Source: Triplophysa rosa (Eukaryota; Chordata; Actinopteri; Cypriniformes; Nemacheilidae). From it: a stretch of 64,000 bases of DNA. Under the pieces are notes generated by a model. That model made no database searches and was not told where the DNA came from. It saw only the letters and a list, made by a program, of their open reading frames with translations. Shown here piece after piece: positions 1 through 11,044 of this stretch. Location of the stretch: the NCBI RefSeq assembly GCF_024868665.1, contig NW_026634166.1, positions 1,006-65,005 of the forward strand. The letters run 5' to 3'. Position 1 is the stretch's first letter. Every line of letters begins with the position of its first letter. The position numbers and the translations under genes were made by a program.

Positions 1-660
1 GTGTTTCAGTATTAAATTACAGTATTTCAGAATAGTATACAAATGTAAAAGTAACACAGACATACCGTACAATCAATAACTATCATGTTTAGTTTCATAC
101 TGCAGAGACTACTGAAACGGTATGAATCTTTAGGCATTGCATACAGACTGTGCAGGACTAATAAAATGTGATAAATTGAAACTTACATAGCCCCATAACC
201 TTTTTACTGGTTTATCTTTTCCTGCCCTTTAATCCTATACACATACTTTTTTGCCTTTAGCTTCCATTCACACAACTTAAAAGACATGAATGCAAATATT
301 AATGGATCAACATAGATGTGTACTGTATACTTAAAAACTATAACAGCTTATTAGTCTTCTTTAACACTCACTAGGACATGTACCCTTAATAGAAACACAA
401 GCATCAAACAAAATCCACTGTGTTATTTTAAACTATGTAAAAAAAACATTTATTTAAAACATGTTATTTAAAAAAATGAATGTATTCACAACATCTCATC
501 TCTGATAATACAGTAATGTCTTGCCACTATTGGCAAGATTCCAGACAAATCAAGTCAGCTGACATCATATTGAGACAACATTCTTAACACTGTGACCAAC
601 ATCATAGCCAGATTGCCGTCATAGTTATTCATGTAAAGTAATACTTTTTCACCCTCCATG
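1..660. other. AT-rich stretch, nothing recognised
   Basis: No open frame, repeat boundary or RNA-like structure could be supported here. Confidence 0.5.
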
Positions 661-2256
661 GAAAAGACATGGTTAACAGTTAACAGTAGCAAAGATCTAA
701 AAGTGTGGGTGTTGGGTGTGTGTAAGGGGGAGACCTAGTCAGATTGTAAAGCGGGGAGCAGCTTACACTACACCGTAAGATGTACATGTGTGACTTATCT
801 TTACCCTTACACGTACACCCTCTTTCTCATCGAGACCCCTACCCAAACCTCCTACAGCCATATGCCCACCCATACCCCACAAACCAACTAATTCCACCAC
901 ACTGTTCTCACCTAACCCCACCCCCCCCACACACACATATGCCTGCATACCCCCACTCTTACCCATGACCTCACTCACCCCTTAAATCAATTCCCCTTCA
1001 CCTAACCCAGTCCTCCTACATCCATATACCCCTCTGTGCCAAACTCCACCACACACACCAACATCCCCAAACTAAAACAATCCACTACACTACAAACACG
1101 CACTAGAACCCCTCACAACTGCGGACAACACTTTAGACAAATACTACCACCAAACATAACTACTGTGGGATTACAAATTAATACAATGTTATATCTAGGT
1201 TAAAGTTATGTACATTATGTTTCACATTTTGAGGTAAAGACGATTACATTCTAAGAAGATCAAGTCAGGCAGCCCAGATGTCTGAGACATTACCCTTTTG
1301 TCTTTATGCACTTCCTGACCATTCGGCAGGGTCCCAAGTTAAAGTTGAATGTTAAGCTTTAAGGCACAGCTAAGCATTTGTCTCTATGATAATGTGAAGG
1401 TATGGGTAATACTGTCAGGCTGATTGGATTAGCACCTATGAATTTGAATGACACTGTTATGCTGATGAGACCTTGGCTGGGACAATTCCGGTAACGGGCT
1501 GATTCCTGTATTTCATTTGCATGCTTTGTGTAAATCATCTCCACCTCTATGTATCCCGCCCCCTTGAAAGGTATAAAACTCTACTGTACAGAACTAAAAG
1601 TCAAGACTTGGATGACTACAGCGACGCACAGCGAGTCCTCAATAAAGAGAACTTCTGTATGAAAGATATCCCAACGTCTCCTGGTCTCTGCTTCGACGAG
1701 GAAAAAGTTTCCTACACTACCCACTATACCCCAAACACTCACTAACACCCCTCAAACCTACTACCAACACTTTAGACAAACACTAACAACAAACATACCC
1801 ACAACAACCCAAACACTCACTAACACATCACACCTACCAACATAACTACCCACTACACCACAGACAATGACTACACATACCCAAGTGTGTGTGGGGCAGA
1901 GTTTGGCACAGATGGGTATATGGATGTAGGAGGACTGGGTTAGGTGAAGGGGAATTGATTTAAGGGGTGAGTGAGGTCATGGGTAAGAGTGGGGTATGCA
2001 GGCGTATGTGTGTGTGGGGGGGGTGGGGTTAGGTGAGAACAGTGTGGTGGAATTAGTGGGTTTGTGGGGTATGGGAGGGAATATGACTGTAGGAGGTTTG
2101 GGTAGGGGTCTCGATGAGAAAGAGGGTGTACGTGTAAGGGTAAAGGTAAGTCACACAGTGCAGATCTTACGGTGTAGTGTAAGGTGCTCCCCGCTTGACT
2201 GTAGATCTGCCCCTTACACACACCCAGATCTCTGCTACTGTTAACCATGTCTTTTC
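661..2256. mobile_element. Foldback element with ~380-400 bp inverted arms
   Basis: Positions 661-1060 are, with few differences, the reverse complement of 1882-2256. The outer ends match as gaaaagacatggttaac and its complement. The arms also share a C-rich/G-rich tract around 900-945 and 2010-2050. The spacer holds a solo LTR (1164-1716), so the original spacer was only about 265 bp. No transposase is present and no clear target duplication was seen outside the arms. The apparent frames in the arms are low-complexity shadows. Superfamily unassigned. Confidence 0.75.
1164..1716 (+). mobile_element. Solo LTR with 4-bp target duplication CTAC
   Basis: The 553-bp unit begins TGTGGGATT and ends TTTCCTACA (TG...CA with a short imperfect inverted end). 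It is flanked by CTAC at 1160-1163 and 1717-1720. It contains a TATA-like box (gtataaaact, 1571-1580) and a polyadenylation signal (aataaa, 1641-1646) in the right order for a plus-strand LTR. No internal retroviral genes remain, so it fits LTR-LTR recombination. Its family (ERV-like or other) cannot be told from sequence alone. Confidence 0.7.
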
Positions 2257-2409
2257 TCATTGAGGTTGACAGCAAACTGGTTATGATATAGATGAGAATA
2301 AATGTATATAATGTCTCAATTTACACTGGTTTTAATATAGCTCATACACGTTTGGAAAGTCACAAATAAATATCTTGTCTGAAGACATGATATTAAAACA
2401 TTTATATCT

Positions 2410-2754
2410 AGGGATGTAACGATTCACCGTGAGCCGGTTGAAAATCGGTTATAATGAGTGACGATTCAATTCGGCTGAGGCTTCAACTGAATCGCAATAC
2501 ATTTTTTGAACAGCAGGGGCCGCTATTTTCACTGCAAACCTAAACGTGGATGCTGATATTTCTTAAATGCAAAAAAATCCAAGAAAAGCACAGACAGTAT
2601 TAGTTTGAAATAATGCAAGGGAAGTTGTTCATTTCTAATTTGTTTCAACTCATTTTTTAAAAATAAATCGTGAGTAAATCGTGAATAAATCGCATCGTGA
2701 GATCAGAATAGTGAATCGCATCGCATCGTGAGCTGAGTGAATCGTTACATCCCT
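2410..2754. mobile_element. MITE with 10-bp target duplication
   Basis: The inverted ends are AGGGATGTAACGATTCA and TGAATCGTTACATCCCT. The perfect 10-bp direct repeat atttatatct flanks the unit at 2400-2409 and 2755-2764. The element is 345 bp and has no coding capacity. A 9-10 bp duplication is usual for Mutator-like elements, so that superfamily is a guess. Confidence 0.8.
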
Positions 2755-3016
2755 ATTTATATCTGATGCTGTTTGCAGAAAACAGACTGAGAGGAGAGTG
2801 ACTGTCTACAATAAGTTTTATATGTGGCACAAAACCAGGGTTTGGCGTAAGTGGAAAGGTGGGTTGTGTATGAAATATCTTGCAGAACACTGCAACCTCT
2901 GTTTCCTCTTCTGTCTCAAATGAGATGATGCTTTGTATTTCACCCTGACAGCCATTTGTTAATCCAACACACCACTCTCTTCTACTCTTAGCACGACAGT
3001 AGCCCCTGCTGGTATA

Positions 3017-3696
3017 CAGGTGCTGGTCATATAATTAGAATATCATCAAAAAGTTTATTTATTTCACTAATTCCATTCAAAAAGTGAAACTTGTATATTA
3101 TATTCATTCATTACACACAGACTGATATATTTCAAATGTTTATTTCTTTTAATTTGATGATTATAACTGACAACTAATGAAAATCCCAAATTCAGTATCT
3201 CAGAAAATTAGAATATTACTTAAGACCAATACAAAGAAAGGATTTTTAGAAATCTTGGCCAACTGAAAAGTATGAACATGAAAAGTATGAGCATGTACAG
3301 CACTCAATACTTAGTTGGGGCTCCTTTTGCCTGAATTACTGCAGCAATGCGGCGTGGCATGGAGTCGATCAGTCTGTGGCACTGCTCAGGTGTTATGAGA
3401 GGCCAGGTTGCTCTGATAGTGGCCTTCAGCTCTTCTGCATTGTTGGGTCTGGCATATCGCATCTTCCTCTTCACAATACCCCATAGATTTTCTATGGGGT
3501 TAAGGTCAGGCGAGTTTGCTGGCCAATTAAGAACAGGGATACCATGGTCCTTAAACCAGGTACTGGTAGCTTTGGCACTGTGTGCAGGTGCCAAGTCCTG
3601 TTGGAAAATGAAATCTGCATCTCCATAAAGTTGGTCAGCAGCAGGAAGCATGAAGTGCTCTAAAACTTCCTGGTATACGGCTGCGTTGACCTTGGA
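3017..3696 (-). mobile_element. Half of a Tc1-like transposon, transposase C-terminus
   Basis: The terminal repeat starts caggtgctggtcatataatt next to a TA at 3015-3016. On the minus strand the frame ending at 3304 encodes the C-terminal half of a Tc1 transposase. It has the second catalytic Asp in FQQDLAPAHSA and the Glu block in [12 protein letters not shown], and ends near KGAPTKY. The Tc1-like frame is lost at about 3696, so the helix-turn-helix half, the first Asp and the other terminal repeat are missing. The finished element would be about 1.6 kb, so this is a dead 3' fragment. The residues encoded beyond 3696 are not transposase. Confidence 0.88.
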
Positions 3697-5380
3697 CCTC
3701 AGAAATAATAAACACGATAAACAGGAAACCAAAAAACCCACAATGGGGAAAAAACGGACACGGTAACAAAACAAGAATACAAACAAAAGACTTCCCACGA
3801 TGGGGCAAAACTAGAAAATAACAAAACAAACTTACGACACAATGTCACAAAACAAGGCAAGGGAATCCACAGTCAATTTACAATCTAAGGGACGAGAACC
3901 ACGAAAAGACAAGGCACAAACACAACGTCAAGCGTATACATACACAATCCACAAGCACAGGACAATGAAACAAGAGGATATTTTATGGAGAAACAAACAA
4001 AGGATATTTAACGAGGGGCAGGTGAGAAACATACAGGCAGGGAGGCAATACATGAAACGAGAGGGGCGGGGCCAATGACAAGACACGAGAAAGCACATGA
4101 GATGTAGAAAACCTAAACAACAATCTGCCTAGAATCTGGCAGTAAGTTTTAGGGTTTTATCTTCTACCTCTGAGAATAACATCTCCTCGCCAAAGACACT
4201 GTTCGACTCTGCCACCAGAATTAAGTGCTCGGTACCATTAAAGGTCATCCGCAACCTATTAGTTCATGAAACCAGTCTTCATGTATTTCACAACGCTTTA
4301 GGATGTGATTCTTATTAAGTGGGGGTGATATTTTAGGATTCTTTACTACCTTAGAATCTCTAAGAAGCCTGGAACCTTGTACTTTTGTCTGGAGACTTCA
4401 AGTAGGTTGCAGTTACTGAAAGAAATAGGTGGCACGAGCTAAAGGGTTCTCTCATGGTATTCAACCTTATTCTTCATTCTGTTGCATTAAACTAGCATGT
4501 TTCTCTCTTGTACTTTTACTGCTACTCTGAACCCTGAGCATCTTGCTTACACCATTGTCACCCCATCTCAATTGCTGGCATTTCAGTATTGCATGTCGTA
4601 TAATGGCATTTATATTTCTTACTTTATCTTGTATATTTAAGTTTCTTTTTGATCCATTATCACTGTAACAGAAAATCTATGCCTAATATTCAGCACACCT
4701 AAATATAAAGCATCTTTCACTTCAAATGCCTACTAACCATTATAATCGAGAGGTGAAACCAGAGGGCGTAAGTGGACATTTGGGGTGAAATGCAGATATA
4801 TCTGTATATCAACATGAAGCTCTCCGAATGAGCGTCCGAGTTGCCAAAATGTAAAATCTAATCAATTGGAGTTACCTTCATAACAAGCCAAAAAGACTAG
4901 TTCACATGAACCTAGAATTTGAACAAGTTCTTAATTAAATATTGTCTATAGGAATTTACATAGTCTGTTTAATATTTGACCTGTTTTTTCTCTCTCCTTT
5001 ATCTTAAATGTGTGCTTTTCACTGTATGTGTGTGTACGCATTCAGGGATGGGGTATACTGTATGACAAACCATACTTGTTTTTAATTTGAAGTTCCTGGC
5101 AGCAGAAATGCAGCCATTACCAGCACCATATATGACCCAGTCTGTGACATCCAGGCTAAAGTCCCAGAATCTAATTGTGAGATAAACAAGCATCAATGTT
5201 TGTTTTGAACCATTATTTTCACTATAATTGTAATTTTGACATGTACATAGTCAATATTTACGATATCAAGATTATATTTTTACAGAATGTTCTTTAAATT
5301 ATGTACAATGATTTTATGTAGAAAACAGTAAGTATAGACTGGGTCACGTATATCTCCTTGGACTTTTGCTAATGGTGTAA
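3697..5380. other. Non-coding, unassigned repeat-like sequence
   Basis: About 3700-4085 is purine-rich with many aaaca/acaag runs and may be an old repeat. From 4085 to 5380 I see no gene, no terminal repeats and no supported LTR boundary. Confidence 0.4.
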
Positions 5381-5539
5381 ATGGTGAAAAAACAAGAGCC
5401 TCCAAAATCTTTCCACCTTTGGCTGATAAAGATTGTCCATGTTCTTTTTACATTTTTGTTAATTTATGCGACTCTTAAAGAAATATTTACCCCTAAATGT
5501 CTGTCTTCTTTACCATTTTCTTTTTTTTTGAAGATCCAG

Positions 5540-5744
5540 GTAGGAGACGATGTTTGGCTTAGAGAGGAGGTGTGGAAGAAAATTTGTTCCTCTGCCAAAG
5601 ATTCTCTCTTTGTCAAAGAGATGGCTGTGACACTACGGGGGACAGCAACTTTAAAAAACAAAAGTGTGTCTGGAAAGGAGTGTCCCACAAATAAAAATCC
5701 TGTGAAGCCTCCCCTGACCCCATCCAAACTGCAGGTTTTGAGAG
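5540..5744 (+). CDS. BEN-domain-like exon (gene fragment)
   Basis: A 68-codon frame runs between a good acceptor (pyrimidine tract, then gatccag at 5539) and a donor (gagag|gtattc at 5744/5745). It reads from VGDDVWLREEVWKKI through FVKEMAVTLRGTATLKNKSV to KPPLTPSKLQVLRG. The spacing of the aromatic/basic start, the hydrophobic G-T-LKN-SV core and the PxLTPxKL end resembles BEN domains, which bind DNA or mediate protein contacts in chromatin factors. The frame stays open upstream to 5381, but that part is hydrophobic and looks like intron. No other exon could be joined with confidence. It may be a real internal exon, a multicopy fish BEN gene fragment or a pseudogene. Confidence 0.5.
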
Positions 5745-6911
5745 GTATTCTATGCACTATGCACATTTAAATATGGAACCATAATCAATTGTTACACAAT
5801 AACTTTATATTATGATTTTTATATTATAATTAATGTTTGGATAACCTTATTTATATGCATCCATTTATAATCATCACTTATTGGTCAAATCACTAGCCGG
5901 GTTTCCATCACCCTGGTTTTAGGGCCATTTTGAAGTTTCACATCAGAAACAAGTGATGGAAACGACAAATGTTGAAATAAACCCTTAATTCACAAAAATG
6001 TTTGTGTAAAAACTGTTAATGTGAATAATGGGAGATTGAAACACATTTGCTCATTAAATTCTGACGTCTTTGTGATTTCCACATTTTTTTTAATTACTGG
6101 TTACTAGGTTACCAATACCAACAACCCTGGTCCTTGGGCCCCCCTCCCAGAATGTTGTAGATATCTCCATATATAAAGCACCTAGGGAGACATCTAAAAC
6201 TTTCTGTGGGGGGGTCCGAGGACGCGGGTTGAAAAACACTGTTCTAGATTACTGTAGTCTATTGTCCATGAATCAATGGAATTAATTATTTCTCTTTTTA
6301 CTTTCAAGTCTGTTTCAGTGACTGGCTCAGAACAAAGGAGCCCGAAAGAAAGGAGAGAGAGAAGAGGGAGAATCGAATCGGTTATTACATATCCCAGAAA
6401 TTCAAGACATTATAAAAAAAGAAAAACAAGAACTGAAAAAGTTAAAGTGATGAAGCAACAAAAAAATTGGAATTAATGACTGACAATAAATTTTCCAGTA
6501 ATCGATTCTGTATTGAATATCCGTCTCCTTCCACAGTTAAAGTCTTTAGTTCTTTGTGTAATACAATACAAGGCAATCAGACTGTCAATCAATCATGAGT
6601 ATATTTCTAAGCTTTATACTTGAATTAGACAAAACATGTTACCAGACTTTGCCCAACACAAGTAACAGCAATAAGTGTTGTAGCGTGCCAGCCTTAAAAC
6701 CAAACATGTCACCAACCCACCTTGACCCGCTCATACCAGCTCGCTGACCCACTTTTATTAAGACAGCCTGACCGCTCTAACCCAACTGGGTAGTATAAAC
6801 AGCCGCTGGACCAGCTCCGTAGACCGAAACTTGGTCATTAAACGCCTGAGCCAGCTGAACGCCACTTCAGTATTCAACAGCAGAGTGACCTGCAGACTAC
6901 ACAAACCGTTA
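5745..6911 (+). other. Spacer with possible decayed downstream exon
   Basis: An acceptor-like sequence (ctgtttcag) ends at 6318. It is followed by purine-rich sequence with lysine/glutamate-rich reading in all three frames and no single clean frame. If it once belonged to the BEN-like gene it now carries frameshifts. The stretch at about 6125-6235 resembles a common fish repeat end. A terminal-repeat-like gccgggtttccatca at about 5896 may mark a MITE whose partner end was not found. Confidence 0.25.
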
Positions 6912-7112
6912 TGGAAACAGCCTGACCAGCTCTGACCAACTTGGTATTAAACAGCCTGACCAGCTCTGACCAACTTGGTATTAAACAGCCTGACCAGCTC
7001 TGACCAACTTGGTATTAAACAGCCTGACCAGCTCTGACCAACTTGGTATTAAACAGCCTGACCAGCTTGGTATTAAACAGCCTGACCAGCTTGGTATTAA
7101 ACAGCCTGACCA
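6912..7112. repeat. Tandem array, 34-bp units giving way to 24-bp units
   Basis: About four copies of a 34-bp unit (cagcctgaccagctctgacc plus aacttggtattaaa) are followed by three 24-bp copies that lack the internal ctctgaccaa. The shorter unit is the longer one minus ten bases. The 69-residue open frame across it is a by-product of the repeat. Confidence 0.85.
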
Positions 7113-7179
7113 GCTAAAAAAATTGGCCAAAACCCCTCTAAAACCAGCCTGCTTAACCAGCCATGACCAGGCTGGGAGA

Positions 7180-7222
7180 CCAGCTAAAACCAGCCGACCA
7201 GCTTACGGCTGGTTTTAGCTGG
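7180..7222. repeat. Perfect 17-bp hairpin at a MITE end
   Basis: ccagctaaaaccagccg at 7180-7196 is the exact reverse complement of 7206-7222, with a 9-nt loop. It is followed by ctggttttttcagcaggg, a terminal sequence common in fish non-autonomous DNA elements. The tandem array just upstream is probably internal to the same element. The opposite end was not located. Confidence 0.6.
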
Positions 7223-7505
7223 TTTTTTCAGCAGGGATATCTTAACACAAACCTGTCATACATACAATAAACCCTACGCATCTTAACTATTTATGTATAA
7301 TATAATGATAAATGTAATAACTTTATTTATTATACATAAACTGTCTAGAAAAAATAAACGATCTATCTCTCCTAAGTTAGCCATGTAGCTTCGTGTCTTG
7401 TTTGTCATGTCCATTTTTATGATCAAAACAGCTCTAACATGACACATAAACTGCTAATTCATAATTAACATTTATAAGCATTCAAGAAAATATGTTGTAA
7501 CTCAC

Positions 7506-7640
7506 CGATCTAAGACGGGATCAAGTCCATCAACAAACAAACATGTCGTCTTCTGCGGAATGGACGCTCGACACCGAGCTATCTCTGTCTGAGATGCGCG
7601 TCTCCGCGTCTTTCTGTTGCTCTTCATCGCTGCTCCTCAT
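7506..7640 (-). CDS. Unidentified acidic exon-like frame with splice donor
   Basis: On the minus strand an ATG at 7640 opens a 36-residue acidic frame (starts MRSSDEEQQKDAE, then repeated S/D/E) that stops at 7530. A strong donor (gatcg|gtgagt) lies at 7506/7505. The frame is also open upstream of the ATG (SVLKEI). Acidic N-termini of this sort occur in piggyBac-derived proteins and in many unrelated ones, so no product is assigned. Confidence 0.25.
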
Positions 7641-7864
7641 TATCTCCTTCAAAACACTGTCAACACGAAAAAAAAGTCTTCGGTACTCGACGATGCATGG
7701 TGGAGAGGTTCAGCTGTATAATGTTTGGAGAAAATCCGTTCAGTAAAACGTGCTCCGAACAGCGAAGTGATGCTGTACTCGGTACTTCCGTGCGTAAAAC
7801 GGCGACAGCGCGCACGGATACACGGTAAATTTGCGCACGGGTTATTCTCCAAATCTGTTTACGT

Positions 7865-8347
7865 AAACTTCATAAACTGTCAATCACTGTAATTGCCCAG
7901 TAGTTGGTTATTACACCCACCCATCAAAACTTTTCTGGCCAGGCATTGGCTGGCTTTATCCAGTCAAATACAAGGTGCCAAGATTGACACCTCTGTGAGC
8001 CGGTAAGGCACTCTCTGGCTATAGTGAATGATCACAAAGCCTGTGATTGGAGGAAAGAGACGTGAGTGGGCTTATTTTGTTCAGGAGACATTAGACTACA
8101 AGAGAAACATTGCTTTTGAATCCTGGAATACGGATTAGAATAAATATTTAAACGAAAATGGACGTGATCGATTACGTTGACTCGAAACGCGTATGCAAAC
8201 AAAGGAGAATATTCGGGGTTTTCTTCAGTTTGTTCATTGTTTTGGATTAAACTGTGGTATGCACATTCAAAGAGGACCCTTACAATGAAATGTATGCTGG
8301 TGTCTTTTGGATTCGTCCGAACTGATCCGAACCATAGGACTTGAAAG
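7865..8347 (+). other. CpG-containing leader-like segment ending in a donor
   Basis: This stretch has several CpGs (for example around 8160-8215) and ends in a strong donor (gaaag|gtaagtag, 8347/8348) on the plus strand. It points away from the exon-like frame at 7506-7640. It may be a non-coding first exon. No matching downstream exon was recognised. Confidence 0.2.
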
Positions 8348-8411
8348 GTAAGTAGTGCCGTTAATAACAATAAATGATATATGACTCATATATAAATAAA
8401 TGACTCACTGT

Positions 8412-8600
8412 TTAATGAGATGGATGTGCTTGAAATGACTTGCATAACTCTGTGATGTTTGGTTGTATCGGAGAAAGTCTGAGTCTCAAATCATTCTCTA
8501 TGCAGAGTCTGTGTCGATATTTGTTCTTTAAGTGGGCAAGTGCTGAAAACCCACTCTCGCAAAGATACGTTGTGGAGAAGGGCAGTAATGTTCTCAAAGC
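8412..8600 (-). pseudogene. hAT transposase C-terminal dimerisation fragment (ZBED5/FAM200-like)
   Basis: The minus-strand frame reads LPFSTTYLCESGFSALAHLK, then KYRHRLCIENDLRLRLS, and ends ELCKSFQAHPSH. This is the conserved hAT C-terminal dimerisation block in the form found in ZBED5/FAM200-type derived transposases. Only about 60 residues remain, with no BED finger or catalytic core. It is an isolated 3' fragment. Confidence 0.8.
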
Positions 8601-9220
8601 GCGATCGGCTAAGCGACTTCACGACAACACGACTTCTACTTGTTTTTAAATATCCAAAATATAAAAAATGAATAAATCAACCAATATATGTGATATATAT
8701 GTGATATATTCTTTACTAACACAAAAAACTGCAAATACATATACATCTTTAGAGTAGAATTCACTCATAAGATTTTAAACTTTTTTTATTGAAGTTGCAG
8801 CAAAAATCAACCCACTTCTTTTAATACTACAGACACAAGATAAAGACAATTTATTTTACATTTCAGAAAAAATGAAATAAAGCAATGTTAGTTTCATAAA
8901 CAGAAACAGACGAGAATAAAGTTGAAGTATTTTATTGTTATCTTAGACTTTTGTGAGATGAGTATACAAAAATGAAAAATGTAAATTAAGTCACATGTTT
9001 AGTTATATTTTATTATTTGTACTTCTTTTCAGTCACAGAGTTATTGAATTTAAGAGTTGTTTGGGAAAGAGAAGATTCTGTAATTTAATGCAGCTTGGAG
9101 AACTGCATTTAGGGAAATTGTAATGTTCAATCATTTATTCAATGAAAATAAAAAAAATGTGTATTGAAGAAAAGTTAATATGGTTTTATATACAGTATAC
9201 TGTCAATTATAGTTTGTGGA

Positions 9221-9320
9221 TAGAAAATCGGAATCGGCAAAAATCAGAATCGGAAATTTTCTTTTGTAATAAAATCGGAAATAGGAATCAGCAAAGAAAA
9301 TTGCAATCGGTGCATCTCTA
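9221..9320. repeat. hAT-like terminal repeat remnant
   Basis: Repeated aatcgg motifs end in ttgcaatcggtgcatctcta, a form typical of hAT-derived repeat ends in fish. It may be the other end of the remnant at 8412-8600. Confidence 0.45.
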
Positions 9321-10260
9321 ATTTTTGCCACACTACTCTCTATAACATATTTGGATGTTAACACATTTAACTTTGCACACATTGCATCCTTGTAAAGGTC
9401 ACACAGCTAAGTTTATCTATAGGCTGTGTAGGTCTCCTTATTCTAGACAACAGACACCGAGAGTTTCCTTAATAATATAGGATCATGGTTATGTTTACAC
9501 AAACAATATAATTCACTAGTTTATTATTCTACTCATAATGCACAACATCTCACTTGAGGCACAACACCACGTTTGAAAATCTTCCACAGTAGAGGGAGAA
9601 AATTGACCTATGACAACCTCTCTTTATCTTTTGCACTACATATCACAGGTTTTGACTGTGTTACTTCAGTAATGGCAGTGATGGTTCAATGTTAAACAAA
9701 ATATTGGCACACTTGAGGTTGTGCATTGTTTATATCAAAGTCTGATCAAGATTCTAACATAAAAGCGCTGTAGTTTTGTCAGGTAAAAAAACATGGTTCC
9801 CTTCATCTAAATGGAATAAGATCTTGCAACTTTTCGTAAATTATCACATTATTATTACCCCCCCCCACACACACCCCACAGAGAGTGACGAAGAGAGGTG
9901 AAAAAGAAAGAAGAGGGATGGCACTCCAAAACACATCAGTAACAACATAAAATATTATTGTTTTGTAATATTGTTTATTTTTGATGTATTTTAAAATGTT
10001 TTATACATATATAATTTCACAAAATAGATCACAAATGTATGGAGCAGTCGCATCCAGAGAAATGAATAGATCCCTATGGCCCTATGCTGGTCAAAACATT
10101 TTTTTGTCTAAAAATGAAAGCGTGCACTTTCCCCACGGTCCCTTACCTACAGCTCCGCAAATAGCGAACTCTCCCGGCTTAATGCACATTGCGACGGGTT
10201 TTGCGGGGCAGTGGTTATCAAATCAAGCGAAAACAATGTAAAAGAAGGTTGTGAAACATT
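9321..10260. other. No gene seen
   Basis: The sequence is AT-rich with a short C/CA tract near 9858-9885. The frame at 9981-10241 matches no family I recognise and is probably upstream flank of ZNF-A. Confidence 0.4.
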
Positions 10261-10261
10261 G

Positions 10262-10428
10262 TCGGCTTTGCCCTTTTAGCGGAAATATTATTAAGATATT
10301 TGAAGGGCAAGTCGTTTTGGAGTTATTGGCGTTTAATCGCTGAATGTTTCGGGTAAGTTAAACAGTAAGTTACCGGAAAAGAAAGAGGTCACGCGATCCG
10401 TTTGATATCAAGATCTTTAAACACAAAG
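10262..10428 (+). promoter_or_regulatory. ZNF-A promoter/5' exon, start codon lost
   Basis: This block matches the minus strand at about 44990-45150 (ZNF-C): the shared run includes cttttagcgg, gaagggcaagtcgttttgg and the exon end gatctttaaacacaaag before the donor gttagt at 10429. In ZNF-C the exon carries agATGtcacg; here the same place reads agAGGtcacg, so the upstream start codon is gone. Translation of ZNF-A would have to begin at the exon-2 ATG (14600). The first base of transcription is not visible. Confidence 0.65.
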
Positions 10429-11044
10429 GTTAGTGCACTGTATGGATGTCGTGTTGTAAACTTTTCGCTAGAAGAACATGACAAACATGAAATTCAATGC
10501 TAGATGATGAAAAGGTTTGCAGAGTGATTGAAGTCCGTCCCGGAGAATTTCTATAAAGACAAACGTGCTGTTTCACTTCTGCAAACACATTCAGTTCAGT
10601 TCACTGAGATAAAACCCTGATTTGTTTAAAAATCAATTGATTTCCTTAACGGGCTTTACAAGTTCTCAGTGTTTAAAGTGTTTAGAAGAGTTTTGGTCCG
10701 TAATGATCTCGTGCTATTGTTTTATACTTTCAGTTTTCTTGTTAAATGTTAAACGTTTTTTTCCTGAAAATCGCGTACTTATAAAATGTCTCAAAAATAG
10801 CAGTCACTTAATCATACTGTACCAGTCTTTCATATATAGCCTATATATATATATACATATTTTTTTATTTAGTACAGTTTATTCTTATTATTGCTCACAC
10901 CACATGATCAGTGGTTCCCGCAGCGGCTCGTGGCTATAAATTTACGTGCGGCCGATTCTGGATCATATGGTAGGATATATAAAAGTAACTAACTTCATAT
11001 GACTAAAAAAACATACATGGCCGCGTTTCCCGAAACCTCCTTAA

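Noticed and set aside
780..968. Pro/His-rich frame and its minus-strand partner, repeated at 1940-2275
   Set aside because: Low-complexity translation of the foldback arms, present in both orientations.
4085..4900. Possible LTR, suggested by ggtggcagagtcgaac-like and gttgccaaaatgtaa motifs
   Set aside because: No matching ends or target duplication; could not be bounded.
10622..10939. 105-codon hydrophobic frame after ZNF-A exon 1
   Set aside because: It lies in intron 1 and is not preserved as a frame in the homologous introns of ZNF-B and ZNF-C.
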